From Adiantum capillus-veneris (taxonomy: Eukaryota; Streptophyta; Polypodiopsida; Polypodiales; Pteridaceae): a stretch of DNA of 64,000 bases. A program made the translations under genes and the position numbers. The notes beneath the pieces are model-generated. The model was given only the letters and a program-made list of their open reading frames with translations. It had not been told where the DNA came from and made no database searches. Where the stretch lies: contig CM043954.1 of the NCBI GenBank assembly GCA_014529385.2, positions 2,648,501 through 2,712,500 of the forward strand, read 5' to 3'. Below, one piece after another: positions 47,217 through 60,415 of the stretch. How positions within the stretch are numbered: position 1 is the first letter of the stretch; every line of letters starts with the position of its first letter.

Positions 47217-49441
47217 GATCCCCTCCCCACCACCGCTCCCCCCCTTTTGAGCACTAACAATATCGCTAGTGGAGGTGAGATTGCCTCAGACAAAAGGGGC
47301 ACCCATGGGAAACGGACCCAGGCTAGCAAGTCAACACCAAAAATTGGATTTTAAACAACCAAGATATGAGCAGTCGAAGTCTCACTAGGAGCTAGTTATG
47401 TGCCGGCTTGATAGCCATGCCATCAAGGATTACCACAACCTTACTAGGGCTTGCATGTATACTATGCAACATGAGAAGGCCATATGAAGTTATGCCATGC
47501 CAATCAAATCTCAAAGCGCCATGATATTGAAGATAGAAGCTGGTGTCAATTGTTAATGTGATAGTGGAAAATGACTTTGAAATGTTCTTGGACGTGCCGT
47601 TTGAGGTCTCACTAAGGTCGTAATGCAATGTGGATAAAAGGGCCAAAGCCAACAAAGTGGGCTACTAGTGGGTTCTTTTAGAAGGGGCATCTCATCCATG
47701 AGCAAGAAATGGGGTTGATCTGAAGTTGGGGGGAGAAAAAAATGGAATTTCAGTGTTTTTTTGGAGTTCTTTGACCCTTGGAGGGCCAAGCCACTATGAG
47801 TTTCCATGTGGAATCACGAAAAAACCCACATGGGATGCATGGCTTGTAAAGTTCAATATATATATATATCAAGTGGCTACATGTCCTTAGGAACCAGGTG
47901 GGAGAGAGTGGAGCTCCCTCCCCTCCCATGTGCTATGGAAATGATGGTATTCCCTCGAGAATTGCGCACAGGCGGGGGTGGTGGCCCGTCGATGGAGCCA
48001 TTGGCGGCTCTGCGGTGTGTTGGTGTGGTGGAGGCATACACAACTATTGTTGGCCATTGGGTGGTAGTGTTATGCGATTGATGATGTGGCCAAAAACTGT
48101 GTTGCTCTATAGATGCTACTTCTGGTTCACCCAACACTTAAAAGAGGAATCCCTCATCTTTCCATAGAGTGTGTACACTGTTCAAGTCTCCACTAATCCT
48201 TTTTTGTATGTCTAGGCTCATTTGTAGCGTTTCTTGATACCTTTATTGGATGCAGAGCTAGATGTAGTGCAAGGAAATGCCAAACTAAGTACAGGGTTGG
48301 TTGATGGTGATGGTGCTCCTGCCCTTGAGGATTTATTTTTATTTTCTCTCATGGTGCCATACAAAGTGGTCTTACCACTTGAAGACTCCTCAAGGGAACT
48401 GTCTATCTCCTCCTAAATGTAGAACAATATCAAATTGTCCTTGTATACAAGAACAATCACATACATTGCATTGGATTGAAAAAGTTTAACTCTGATCTAC
48501 AAGAAATAAGAGAGTGAGTGAGAAAATTTCTTGTAAGCATTTGAGGACCTTCTTTTCCTTGCATTTTTGAGGCTAACACCCTTGTTGAAAACTCAATGGT
48601 TGTGCTCAAAGATTTTGACTCAAAATACTTTGTTTGAGTTTGGCTTGATGCTTGAGTCAAACCTTCTCAAGAAGCACTTTTGAACTCCTTTTGAATGCCT
48701 GAAATATTTTTTATTTGAATTCTCTCCAAGATATAAATTCTTTCTACTCTATGTGCCATGGGAGTTATAGCATTTGGTGCCAATCTCGGGGGATTCACTG
48801 TGTTTTTTTTGTATGGTACCATGTGAGTGTACAAGAGGGTTTTTTTTGGATTTTGTACATAAACGTATACAATAGGGGTAGTCCCCCCAATACTTACATG
48901 CCTACACCGTACATATAAGGCAAGGGGGGAGGGGATTTTGGGGAGGGGGTAGGGGGTGTGGGAGGGGAGGGAGAGGAAGAGAGTGAGAGGGAAGATACTT
49001 GAGGGTGTTACTTAGAAGTTTGGGGATATATCCTCTACTTTTCATTGATCCTTCTTGATTCCCACCTCTCTCCTAGGGAGTAACACCCATTTTTAGCCCA
49101 TGTACGCATGCCTTCTACATGCCCTCTTGGCCCTTGGTACTGCTAGCTCTCTCAGAGGGGCAACCATCAGAGGCTGATTTTGTTCTCAAGAGCATGGCCA
49201 TCTAGATCTCAAAAGAGTGTCAATGGGGTGGCAACAATAGGCTCCATCAACAAGCAACATAGTGTGAGGCAGATGTGGTCTACACAACAAGAAATAGGTG
49301 TAAATTCATCAAGTAAATAAAAAAATTCCTAAAAATATAAAAACGCAAGCATAATACAAGATTATTGGCAGGTAAGCTGCTACTCAGACAACACTATTTT
49401 ACTATATGATCATATGCCAATGAATTACAAAAAGAAGATTT
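47212..49441. other. No gene recognised; one transposon-like fragment
   Basis: At 48787 CTCGGGGGATTCACTGTG resembles the left end of the 11084-11814 element, and TAGGGGTAGTCCCCCC (about 48875) echoes its inner part. I could not find a right end or target duplicate. A G-rich stretch lies at 48920-48985. Confidence 0.45.
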
Positions 49442-49921
49442 ATGTATAAGGCAAGGTGGCCTCATCTTGATCAATGTCTCCTTGCATTATATCTAGTCAA
49501 GGAAAAGGTTAAATACATTTTTGATTCTGCCTTTAGCCAAAATGTGTCTTCCTTTAAAGCTTGGGATAGAGATGTAAAAGATACTCAAAATATTTTGATA
49601 GATTGTAAAAGGAAAGCTAGGGCCATAAGGGAAAACAAAAGGATGATGATAAGAAAAGAGAAAGATGTGCTTGAAGCTCTCTCTCATTCAAGTAGTCCTC
49701 CAATTGAGCTTAAAGCTAGACTTAGAGAGGAAGAGCTATTAGTAGCTACCAAAGCCTCCATCGAATGTACAAGAGAATTTTGGGCAGGAAAAATTAATAA
49801 GCCTGATAAACACATGTTTAATCTCCTAGGTGACTACAAGAATTTAGACTTCCATTGTAGAAAATCTAGAGAGGCCTCATGCTTTGGTACATATGGAATA
49901 AGAGAAATGGTGGGGTATTAA
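49442..49921 (+). CDS. Hypothetical ORF, perhaps a LINE-derived fragment
   Basis: 159 codons, highly charged and helical: KAWDRDVKDTQNILIDCKRK, ELKARLREEELLVATKASIE, REFWAGKINKPDKHM. The alternation of a KAWDRDV-type start, long charged helix and Trp resembles the linker between endonuclease and reverse transcriptase in plant LINEs, but no endonuclease or reverse transcriptase flanks it. It could equally be a relic of something else. Confidence 0.35.
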   Translation: MYKARWPHLDQCLLALYLVKEKVKYIFDSAFSQNVSSFKAWDRDVKDTQNILIDCKRKARAIRENKRMMIRKEKDVLEALSHSSSPPIELKARLREEELLVATKASIECTREFWAGKINKPDKHMFNLLGDYKNLDFHCRKSREASCFGTYGIREMVGY

Positions 49922-51410
49922 ATCACTCCTCACCCTTTCCTATTTGGCTTCTTAAATATGACCTGAAGTAATCAACGATCAGATTGAGTCAAAAATCCAA
50001 AGAAGTTCTTACTGATGGTCTCAACATCTCAAGCATCTTGAAGGAAAACAAATGGCAAAATGGCTCTCTTCAGCCTCTAGGTTCTACCTTTCTACTAGAT
50101 TCAAAATGTGTGAACTGATGTAATGTTTTTGTTAGCCATGTGGCTATTCCACCCCCATCATGTGGGTCTCATGTATTTTTTTTCTCTTTACTTTTATTTC
50201 ATTTCTACCTACTTCATTTAATTTTTTTTGGGTGAGATAGGGTTACGAGAAGCTTATGAGTGAGTTCTCATAGCGAGTTCTCTATTCTGAGAAATGTAGG
50301 GGGCGGCTACCTCGCATGGTTTGTCCTGATTTCCAGGTGTCTATGGATTTATCTAGGTAAGCAACAAGTGTGTTGAAAGAGATTTATTCACGGCTATGGA
50401 TACCAACAAGAGAGAGGGATTGTAAACCTTCTCCTACTTTTAGACATGTTCCGACCTTGTTATTTACCCCTCTCGCCTCTTGCACACCATCCCTTACTTG
50501 CAAGCTTTCCTCAGCAACCCATGGAGGCATAAGGAGGACCATGCCCCGCTCTCCTAATCCCTCCATCCTCATGAGGAGATCCTCTTTGAATTCCACTTAG
50601 GCTCACCCTTTGATTAGATCATTCACCTCCAATGTATTGCCCATGCAGATCTTCTCAGCGCTGAGTTTGTGGAGCCTGCATGGGTAGCACTCTCAGATCT
50701 ATGTTTTTTTAAACAACAATGCATCTTTGCTCGCTTTGTAGGTGTGTTTTTGTCCACCTTGTACAACCAGCATGGGCAACATTAGAGGGTTTGATTAATG
50801 CTTTATTGGTCCATTTTTTTCTATCCTTATCGTTATTTTTGCTTGCATGTAGATCCAAATTGTTCTCCATCCCTGCATACCCTCGCAACAAGGATGTATG
50901 TTCAAGCTTTCAAGAGCCAACAGGGGCTTGTGTTCAAGCCCTTTGAGTCTTATGTCCATAAAAGGCAAGGATACACCAAGAATATGTAGTTTTTTTAAGC
51001 TTTCATTTTACTAATCATTGTTCTTAGAGATTTCTTCTGCCCTTTTTGGTTGCAGTCTAACACAGACAGTCTGCAGCTCTGCCCAACCAGCTTATTTTGG
51101 TTCTTGGTTGTGTAGAAGGCTTTAAATGCCTCCTATGCAACTTTCTTAAAGACTAGGCATGAAGTTTGTAACACTATTGGTTGTAATCATAACATAACCA
51201 GGCAACTTTTTAATGCACATTGGGGCAACAATGTGGTACATCACTTCTTGTTAGATTTTTTTGAGCTCCTACATAGGCCAGATTCAACCACTTTTTAGCA
51301 AGTTTCTATGGCCTAGTAGATTTGAACAGCCTGCATGCGCCAAGGGTCAATCATCACATTCACACCTTGCAAGGTGGCTTGGGTTCATTGATCCCGAGTC
51401 CAGCTTTTCC
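49922..51410. other. No gene recognised
   Basis: Unique sequence up to the palindrome. A 14-bp perfect palindrome CACCTTGCAAGGTG sits at 51363-51376, about 35 bp outside the left arm end. Confidence 0.5.
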
Positions 51411-53471
51411 AGATAAAAACATCCGTGCCTTCACCCCACCGATGGATGGTTTGCATGGGACATCCTTCTCAGCAGTTGATCTCTTTTCATCCCGCTGGAT
51501 TTTCACATTGCCAGCATGAAGGCCCATATCCGACAGTACCAATTCTAAGCACTGCACGGATACTTGTCGCTCTGCTGAGTTCTTAATTTTCCAAGCAAAC
51601 CCGATATATAAGTAGACCAATTTCTCCACAATTCTACAAAGGGCATGCATTGTACAGATGTGGACATTCACAAGTGGTATTTTCAAAACCGGTCGAAAAG
51701 AAGGGTCCTCAATGTGACGTGTTGGAGCTTTTCTCCACCACTTTGGGTCCATGACCTTTGCAGGCTCCATGCAGAACAAACACGGCAACTTTGCCACTGC
51801 ACCCATTCCACAATTATACATGCACTTTAATGTTTTGAGGTCACCTGCAAGATTCCACTGAACTTGAAAGTCTCCCCTTCCATCTAGACGTAGTACCTCT
51901 CCCTGGTTAGTCTGTCGATCAATCACCTCCGGAATATTAGTTCGATGGAACACCCAATATAGTATCTCATGATCTTCTTTCTTTACCTACAACACAAAAT
52001 AAATGAGACTTAAGTAGATGTGAACATTTCAGCTTAGCTGAGAATCTCGCTTACCTCAAACGCACCAAGCCACCATATGTTAGATTCCGATTGAACACTA
52101 AAATACAAAGGATCATCACTGGGACACTTTGAGAGGGCTTTATTCATTAAAGTAATAGTAACACACTCTAGCTTTTTCTCTTTACAACAAGCTCACACTC
52201 ATCCATTTTTAACACAAAATGTAATACCCCACGTGACTCTTCAAATGTGATGTTGTAAAACTCCACCATTCTCTTCTGTAACATCTGCAGGTCCATAAAA
52301 ATATTATTGAACTCATCATATGCCATGTTTGCTCCATGGCCACTGTAAGTTGCTTTAATATGAAAGGGCTGTCCAAGATAGTCTCCCTGTGCCTCGTTAA
52401 GCTGAAACCTCTCTTTCCAAACACTTGAGGCTGATGGTAAAAGTTTGGATTTTATACCCTTCTTAACAAAGATGGATGAGACAGATTTTTGTATAGCCGA
52501 ATATCCTCTTTTGCTTACACCAAGTGAATCAAGTGTGCCTTGTATCTCTTTTGCAGGCACTGAGTTCTCTGAAATAAAGCGGTCCACTACATTTCGTTGT
52601 AGGACCTTAAACTTCTTGTCATGTACTATATCTGCTATCAGGCTTCTACTTATAAGTGGCTTCAATCTCTTTCCTATATTGGCTTTGGGGTCAATGTTTT
52701 CCTTGTCATGATAGATTGAATCTCTACATGAATACAATGCATAAGTAAATAACAAAAAATTACTTCACTAACACTATTTAGGCACATGAAAACAATGCAT
52801 AACAAGAAAAAACAAAAAGATTACTTAACTAAGACAATGTAGCCAACCAAGAAGCATCACCTTAATGCTCGGATTCTTTTCTTGAGACCTCCGGATGCAA
52901 CCTGCAATGTTTCAAGATTGCGCAATTTCTTCTTTCGAATACGACCACCCAAGATGGTGTCCTTCATTTGACAACTTCGTACCTTTCCTTTCAGTTCCTG
53001 TACCTCTATTTTGTGTTGCAAAATGGTAACCTGATCTGTAGAATGTAAATGTGAAAGACGAACAATCTCACCTTGTTGAGCTTGGAGAATTCCCTTATAA
53101 GTTTCAACTTCCCTTGTAAGAGATTTACAATAACCCAGAAGGCCCTTTTCTCCATCACCGGCAAAGGTCAATAAGCTTGTAGGATTGACAAACGATGGAG
53201 ACGCATTAGTCATTGGATTCTTAGGATAGAGAGAGCCTCTCGTCCAGATATCTATGTGTTTAGCTCCCTGAGCTCTGAGCGTGTCTATGGATGCGAGAGG
53301 TATATGTGTGTTTGCTTTACTACGCTTAATCAATGGTTGGTACTCATTGTCCAAATCAATGTGAAGGTGATATTTGGCTCGTTTCTGCGTAACATTTGTG
53401 CCATTTGAGGAGTGCGCCATTAGCCAAATGTGCAGGTTTAATGGAAAGTGAATAGGTGGCTGCGCCTTCAT
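51411..53471 (-). pseudogene. Truncated inverted copy of the spliced gene (left arm)
   Basis: Mirror of 60574-62634. Exon equivalents are 53471-52861, 52723-52055 and 51986-51411 with the same GT-AG introns. The frame slip near the end of the second exon is shared with the right copy, so it predates the duplication. Unlike the right copy, this one keeps Arg (CGA) where the right has a TGA stop. The reading leaves homologous sequence after KARMFLS and runs 15 codons into unrelated DNA. Confidence 0.85.
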
Positions 53472-53644
53472 CCCTCCATGTTAGCCTCATTCCCTCCATA
53501 TTGACGAGGTTCATTCAATGCAACTGAAAAGAAGATTATCCCTCAATCATTACGAACGAATGTTCAAAAGAGTAAGGAATCTACTTAAAGTACACTTTTT
53601 GAACTTTTACCATGAAAGACCCACCTCTATTATTCGCCATATTT

Positions 53645-54481
53645 TCTAAAGAGAGAGTGCAAAAAATACATTTTCTTAGAAGGCCCTCCAAATGATCTCC
53701 AAAATTTCCTAATGGTGGGGTTCATCACATCTATGATAGAGTGTTTGTTCTCCATTATTGAACTCGCACTCACTTCTAACATGATCAAGACTATCGCACC
53801 ACATACAATTTTTATTTCCACTTCCCCTCTATGAACTGTCTTGATTTGATTGAGATGTTGAACCTTTTTCTTCAAGATTTACATATTTTAAATTGATGTT
53901 TACATTCTGGATTTCCTTCACAACCTCATCCATGAATGACTCCTCTAGCTTTGGGGTCCTCTCTTGTGATAGCATAGGGACCTCTTCATCTTTTTCTTTG
54001 ACGTCTGTATTCATCCGGACTAGCTTATCCACCCTTTTTGTCATTTCACCACCATATTGACCACCTCAACCACTTCTTTCCAATATGGAATTCTAACTCC
54101 CCTACTAGATCCTCAAGGAGATCCACTAAGCTCTTTTGCAGTTTTAAGTTTGTAGCCTATACAAACAATACTATCTTCAAAGCGGTACTATTTGAAAAAA
54201 CTTGGACAGTTGTAGATAACTGTCCAAGTTTTTTCAAATTCTCTTAGCAATTCAGGTGCAGAAAGTCGTTTATTACGTTGCTGCACCCACTTCAAAAATA
54301 TTTTCTTCTTTACACGCTCCTTATCTTCAAGAAAATATTCATCTTTGAGAGCTTGCTTGAATGCTACCCATGTGCCCCCATGCGTAGTTCGAAACTCTTC
54401 AAACCGTGCCTACAATTCAAGCATGACTACCAGCACAAAGTTTTCCACTGCAACTTTCTCATCTGCTCCCTTGTCTTCCAT
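53645..54481 (-). pseudogene. Inverted copy of the gag-like pseudogene (left arm)
   Basis: Mirror of 59579-60415. It is further damaged by the 15-bp hairpin-forming change at 54190-54239, which removes the YNRAYRF segment. The CCHC knuckle region is retained. Confidence 0.8.
54190..54239. repeat. 22-bp hairpin present only in the left arm
   Basis: Perfect 22-bp stems (54190-54211 and 54218-54239) with the loop GTAGAT. The right arm has one stem only; in place of the second it has the five bases CGAGC. The left sequence looks like a local template switch that copied the first stem in reverse. Confidence 0.95.
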
Positions 54482-57025
54482 AGCCTTGGATAAATGAGTG
54501 CAGATAAACTTAACTAAGGATTAATACACGTAGTATTTGTGAGTGAGAGTGTTTAAGAGAAAAGATTGTCCAATAAGAACGCTATTATTTATTAAGTAGT
54601 AAAGAAACATAGAATCGAGACTCAAGAGATGGTTTCAACTAAGATTTTTTTATTTCCCTTTTACAATTCCATTGTATACACCCGCTTTGGTATTCCCTTC
54701 AAATTGCAACACTCGGGCTAGAAAACTCCTCCAAGTTGCATCGCCATCTAATTCTTTTGTGCTCTTGACGATCTTTTTGACCTCACCAATTTGTATGAAT
54801 AACAAAACTCAAAGAAAAGAACACCCAACTCCACAATGGGCTTGTATTTGTTCCTCCGCTGCCCAAAAGCTCATCAAAGATTCATCAACACCCAATAGCT
54901 CTCTACATTCAATTTCCCAAAAGCCTCTCTTAATAACCTTCAAAAATGGTAAAACGTACCTCCTCCCAAGGGCAAAGAAGCAATTCTAAAAGGTCAAGAG
55001 TAGATAAAGAAAAGCTAGGAAAATTGTGATACCTTTTTGGAGTCTCGAGGAGCTCACCTACCACATGTGCCCTCACATGCTTACACGCTTATTGGACTAC
55101 TAATTTTATAAGAGATGGTTCTCACACCAGTTGTCGATATAGTCCAAAGGGCACAATCCCAACATGGCCTTGCCTCCAAGGGTCCAGAAAAGGCCCATAA
55201 TTCTTCTTAAGAACCCTTTACCATAGCCAAGACACAACCTTGGCATCATTGGCACTCTGTGGGATTCACTATTAAATATGGGGAGATGTCACGTGCGTGC
55301 ACCTAAATTAGAGAAACCCACCTATCTACGATATCTTACATGCTAACCTACCCCCCTACATACGGACAAGATATGGACATTCTCGCAATGACCCATCCCC
55401 CCTCATACAGATTTTGTACAGAATGTAAGGACCCACTATTTTATGTATACTAAATAACATGACAATTTTAAATGCACATGATTTTGTGAAAATACGCGTT
55501 GAATTGCAAAGCACAATCTACCCATCAAAATACCACAATACTAAACTTATAAGTCATCTATTTCATTTAGAGAAGTATGTAATTCTACCTTCAAGAAACT
55601 ACCAAGAAAAACAAATACTAGTTATCCTTTTCATGTGCCTAGGAGATTGTGCCCATAATCAAAGTGCTTACAACAATCCTCTCCTTTAAGCCTAAGATCA
55701 TACTTATAATCAATAAAAAATGAGCTACCATATAACATCCTGACCAAGTGAAATTCCAATGGGAGTGCATGGAGCTACAATGAAGCCATTACTTCATACA
55801 TCCTCCTTACTACATAGCCTCTAAAGAATTGCTAACAAGCCACCTTGGAGATTCAAGCAAGAAAAATAGCACAAGCGCCAAGTAGATTAGAGAGGGAATG
55901 AGCAAGAATCCTAGGATCATTCACCAATTAGCATGGTCACAAAATTGTCATGTGCACATAACTCTCATCTTTCCTTACGCCATCATGAAGTAGCTAAATC
56001 ATTTCTTAGTGATCAATAGCTATTTCTACCCAGAGAAGATTTTGTACATGTGAAACTTTCAAGAAATGGCTCAAGTGCAAGTTTCGCAAGACTCAAAACC
56101 AACAAAATAGAGTGATGTAGATGTTGAACTATCAAATAGGAAAAATTCTCATTTTGCATCTTCAATAAATATATAGAGTAAGAATGTCTTGTTTACTTAA
56201 GAGAAATTAACTTTTCTACAACCATCCAGTGCATGTTGCATCAATAACTAAAGAATTGCATGGACATTGGACTTTTTAACTCAACAATGATCCCATTGTA
56301 CTTAATTTACAAGTCTTACCACATGGGAGCTATGAGCCTAAGCATCTCCAACTTGCTAAAATATTTCTTTGGTCTACTCGAGGCCTACTCGTCAATCCAT
56401 AGCCAATGCTGCTTTAGGTTTATCTGGTCTTTAATGTTCACAACACTACTATCATATAATGAACTCTTCCCGAAATTTAAAAGCACAAACTTTGTAAAAG
56501 AAGGTTCAGCTCACTTGATCATTGGCAGCAACTCCTCCATGACTACCTCCACCTGCTATAAGATACCTCTCATAAAACATGCACATGTTCAATGAAGAGG
56601 AAGCCTACTTGCTTTGAGAGTGTATTTCTGACTAGACATGAAAGATCTAAAGAAAAGAAAATATATCTTGAGGTCCATAACAGTATAGTAAAGAGAGTAT
56701 TGAGCTTAAAAATCAGACAGTGGTTTCTAAGCACAAACATAAAAGAACTTTTATGAATGGAAATAACCACTTGTTGAAACTATCAAACATTGTACTCTTT
56801 TAAGCACAAGCATAAGAAAACTTCTATGAATGAAAATAAATCCTTTTTTCGGCTACAATTCTTGGAAAATCTAAACAATATAAATTCATTTTTTCCTTTC
56901 ATAGCCGCACTTACTGCCACGATAGCATAGATTTATAATGAATGAATCCTCATATTAAAACTCGTTGAATAAGGTTTGCTTAATCTAGTGTGGAGGCTCA
57001 CTATTTCAACCAATAGTGTTACACT
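54482..57025. other. Left arm, noncoding inner part
   Basis: Mirrored by 57035-59578. Open stretches of 66-111 codons appear in both arms (for example 56260-56595) but have no recognisable domains, and they lie upstream of the gag-like gene. Confidence 0.5.
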
Positions 57026-57034
57026 ATTTCAACC
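57026..57034. other. Palindrome spacer
   Basis: ATTTCAACC. It is part of CACTATTTCAACCA (57022-57035), which also occurs at 56999-57012. Confidence 0.95.
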
Positions 57035-59578
57035 AGTGTAACACTATTGGTTGAAATAGTGAGCCTCCACACTAGATTAAGCAAACCTTATTCAACGAGT
57101 TTTAATATGAGGATTCATTCATTATAAATCTATGCTATCGTGGCAGTAAGGCGGCTATGAAAGGAAAAAATGAATTTATATTGTTTAGATTTTCCAAGAA
57201 TTGTAGCCGAAAAAAGGATTTATTTTCATTCATAGAAGTTTTCTTATGCTTGTGCTTAAAAGAGTACAATGTTTGATAGTTTCAACAAGTGGTTATTTCC
57301 ATTCATAAAAGTTCTTTTATGTTTGTGCTTAGAAACCACTGTCTGATTTTTAAGCTCAATACTCTCTTTACTATACTGTTATGGACCTCAAGATATATTT
57401 TCTTTTCTTTAGATCTTTCATGTCTAGTCAGAAATACACTCTCAAAGCAAGTAGGCTTCCTCTTCATTGAACATGTGCATGTTTTATGAGAGGTATCTTA
57501 TAGCAGGTGGAGGTAGTCATGGAGGAGTTGTTGCCAATGATCAAGTGAGCTGAACCTTCTTTTACAAAGTTTGTGCTTTTAAATTTCGGGAAGAGTTCAT
57601 TATATGATAGTAGTGCTGTGAACATTAAAGACCAGATAAACCTAAAGCGGCATTGGCTATGGATTGACGAGTAGGCCTCAAGTAGACCAAAGAAATATTT
57701 TAGCAAGTTGGAGATGCTTAGGCTCATAGCTCCCTTGTGGTAAGACTTGTAAATTAAGTACAATGGGATCATTGTTGAGTTAAAAAGTCCAATGTCCATG
57801 CAATTCTTTAGTTATTGATGCAACATGCACTGGATGGTTGTAGAAAAGTTAATTTCTCTTAAGTAAACAAGACATTCTTACTCTATATATTTATTGAAGA
57901 TGCAAAATGAGAATTTTTCCTATTTGATAGTTCAACATCTACATCACTCTATTTTGTTGGTTTTGAGTCTTGCGAAACTTGCACTTGAGCCATTTCTTGA
58001 AAGTTTCACATGTACAAAATCTTCTCTGGGTAGAAATAGCTATTGATCACTAAGAAATGATTTAGCTACTTCATGATGGCGTAAGGAAAGATGAGAGTTA
58101 TGTGCACATGACAATTTTGTGACCATGCTAATTGGTGAATGATCCTAGGATTCTTGCTCATTCCCTCTCTAATCTACTTGGCGCTTGTGCTATTTTTCTT
58201 GCTTGAATCTCCAAGGTGGCTTGTTAGAAATTCTTTAGAGGCTATGTAGTAAGGAGGATGTATGAAGTAATGGCTTCATTGTAGCTCCATGCACTCCCAT
58301 TGGAATTTCACTTGGTCAGGATGTTATATGGTAGCTCATTTTTTATTGATTATAAGTATGATCTTAGGCTTAAAGGAGAGGATTGTTGTAAGCACTTTGA
58401 TTATGGGCACAATCTCCTAGGCACATGAAAAGGATAACTAGTATTTGTTTTTCTTGGTAGTTTCTTGAAGGTAGAATTACATACTTCTCTAAATGAAATA
58501 GATGACTTATAAGTTTAGTATTGTGGTATTTTGATGGGTAGATTGTGCTTTGCAATTCAACGCGTATTTTCACAAAATCATGTGCATTTAAAATTGTCAT
58601 GTTATTTAGTATACATAAAATAGTGGGTCCTTACATTCTGTACAAAATCTGTATGAGGGGGGATGGGTCATTGCGAGAATGTCCATATCTTGTCCGTATG
58701 TAGGGGGGTAGGTTAGCATGTAAGATATCGTAGATAGGTGGGTTTCTCTAATTTAGGTGCACGCACGTGACATCTCCCCATATTTAATAGTGAATCCCAC
58801 AGAGTGCCAATGATGCCAAGGTTGTGTCTTGGCTATGGTAAAGGGTTCTTAAGAAGAATTATGGGCCTTTTCTGGACCCTTGGAGGCAAGGCCATGTTGG
58901 GATTGTGCCCTTTGGACTATATCGACAACTGGTGTGAGAACCATCTCTTATAAAATTAGTAGTCCAATAAGCGTGTAAGCATGTGAGGGCACATGTGGTA
59001 GGTGAGCTCCTCGAGACTCCAAAAAGGTATCACAAATTTCCTAGCTTTTCTTTATCTACTCTTGACCTTTTAGAATTGCTTCTTTGCCCTTGGGAGGAGG
59101 TACGTTTTACCATTTTTGAAGGTTATTAAGAGAGGCTTTTGGGAAATTGAATGTAGAGAGCTATTGGGCGTTGATGAATCTTTGATGAGCTTTTGGGCAG
59201 CGGAGGAACAAATACAAGCCCATTGTGGAGTTGGGTGTTCTTTTCTTTGAGTTTTGTTCTTCATAGCAATTTGGTGAGGTCAAAAAGATTGTCAAGAGCA
59301 CAAAAGAATTAGATGGCGATGCAACTTGGAGGAGTTTTCTAGCCCGAGTGTTGCAATTTGAAGGGAATACCAAAGCGGGTGTATACAATGGAATTGTAAA
59401 AGGGAAATAAAAAAATCTTAGTTGAAACCATCTCTTGAGTCTCGATTCTATGTTTCTTTACTACTTAATAAATAATAGCGTTCTTATTGGACAATCTTTT
59501 CTCTTAAACACTCTCACTCACAAATACTACGTGTATTAATCCTTAGTTAAGTTTATCTGCACTCATTTATCCAAGGCT

Positions 59579-60415
59579 ATGGAAGACAAGGGAGCAGATG
59601 AGCAAGTTGCAGTGGAAAACTTTGTGCTGGTAGTCATGCTTGAATTGCAGGCACGGTTTGAAGAGTTTCGAACTACGCATGGGGGCACATGGGTAGCATT
59701 CAAGCAAGCTCTCAAAGATGAATATTTTCTTGAAGATAAGGAGCGTGTTAAGAAGAAAATATTTTTGAAGTGGGTGCAGCAACGTAATAAACGACTTTCT
59801 GCACCTGAATTGCTAAGAGAATTTGAAAAAACTTGGACAGTTATCTACAACCGAGCGTACCGCTTTGAAGATAGTATTGTTTGTATAGGCTACAAACTTA
59901 AAACTGCAAAAGAGCTTAGTGGATCTCCTTGAGGATCCAGTAGGGGAGTTAGAATTCCATATTGGAAAGAAGTGGTTGAGGCGGTCAATATGGTGGTGAA
60001 ATGACAAAAAGGGTGGATAAGCTAGTTCGGATGAATACAGATGTCAAAGAAAAAGATGAAGAGGTCCCTATGCTATCACAAGAGAGGACCCCAAAGCTAG
60101 AGGAGTCATTCATGGATGAGGTTGTGAAGGAAATCCAGAATGTAAACATCAATTTAAAATATGTAAATCTTGAAGAAAAAGGTTCAACATCTCAATCAAA
60201 TCAAGACAGTTCATAGAGGGGAAGTGGAAATAAAAATTGTATGTGGTGCGATAGTCTTGATCATGTTAGAAGTGAGTGCGAGTTCAATAATGGAGAACAA
60301 ACACTCTATCATAGATGTGATGAACCCCACCATTAGGAAATTTTGGAGATCATTTGGAGGGCCTTCTAAGAAAATGTATTTTTTGCACTCTCTCTTTAGA
60401 AAATATGGCGAATAA
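59579..60415 (+). pseudogene. Gag-like pseudogene with CCHC zinc knuckle (right arm)
   Basis: The ATG at 59579 begins MEDKGADEQVAVENFVLVVM. The block ALKDEYFLEDKERVKKKIFLKW, then RNKRLSAPELLREFEKTW, resembles gag-like proteins of plant gypsy-type elements, from memory of such repeats. A frame slip near 59920 leads to 60001-60216, which is Glu/Lys-rich. After one TAG stop the same frame gives CMWCDSLDHVRSEC at 60238-60279, a C-x2-C-x4-H-x4-C knuckle. No protease or reverse transcriptase follows. It lies 160 bp upstream of the spliced gene on the same strand. Confidence 0.65.

Noticed and set aside
54672-59388. Small mirrored frames of 64-111 codons in the inner palindrome arms
   Set aside because: They are duplicated only because the arms are; no domain, codon pattern or splice support.
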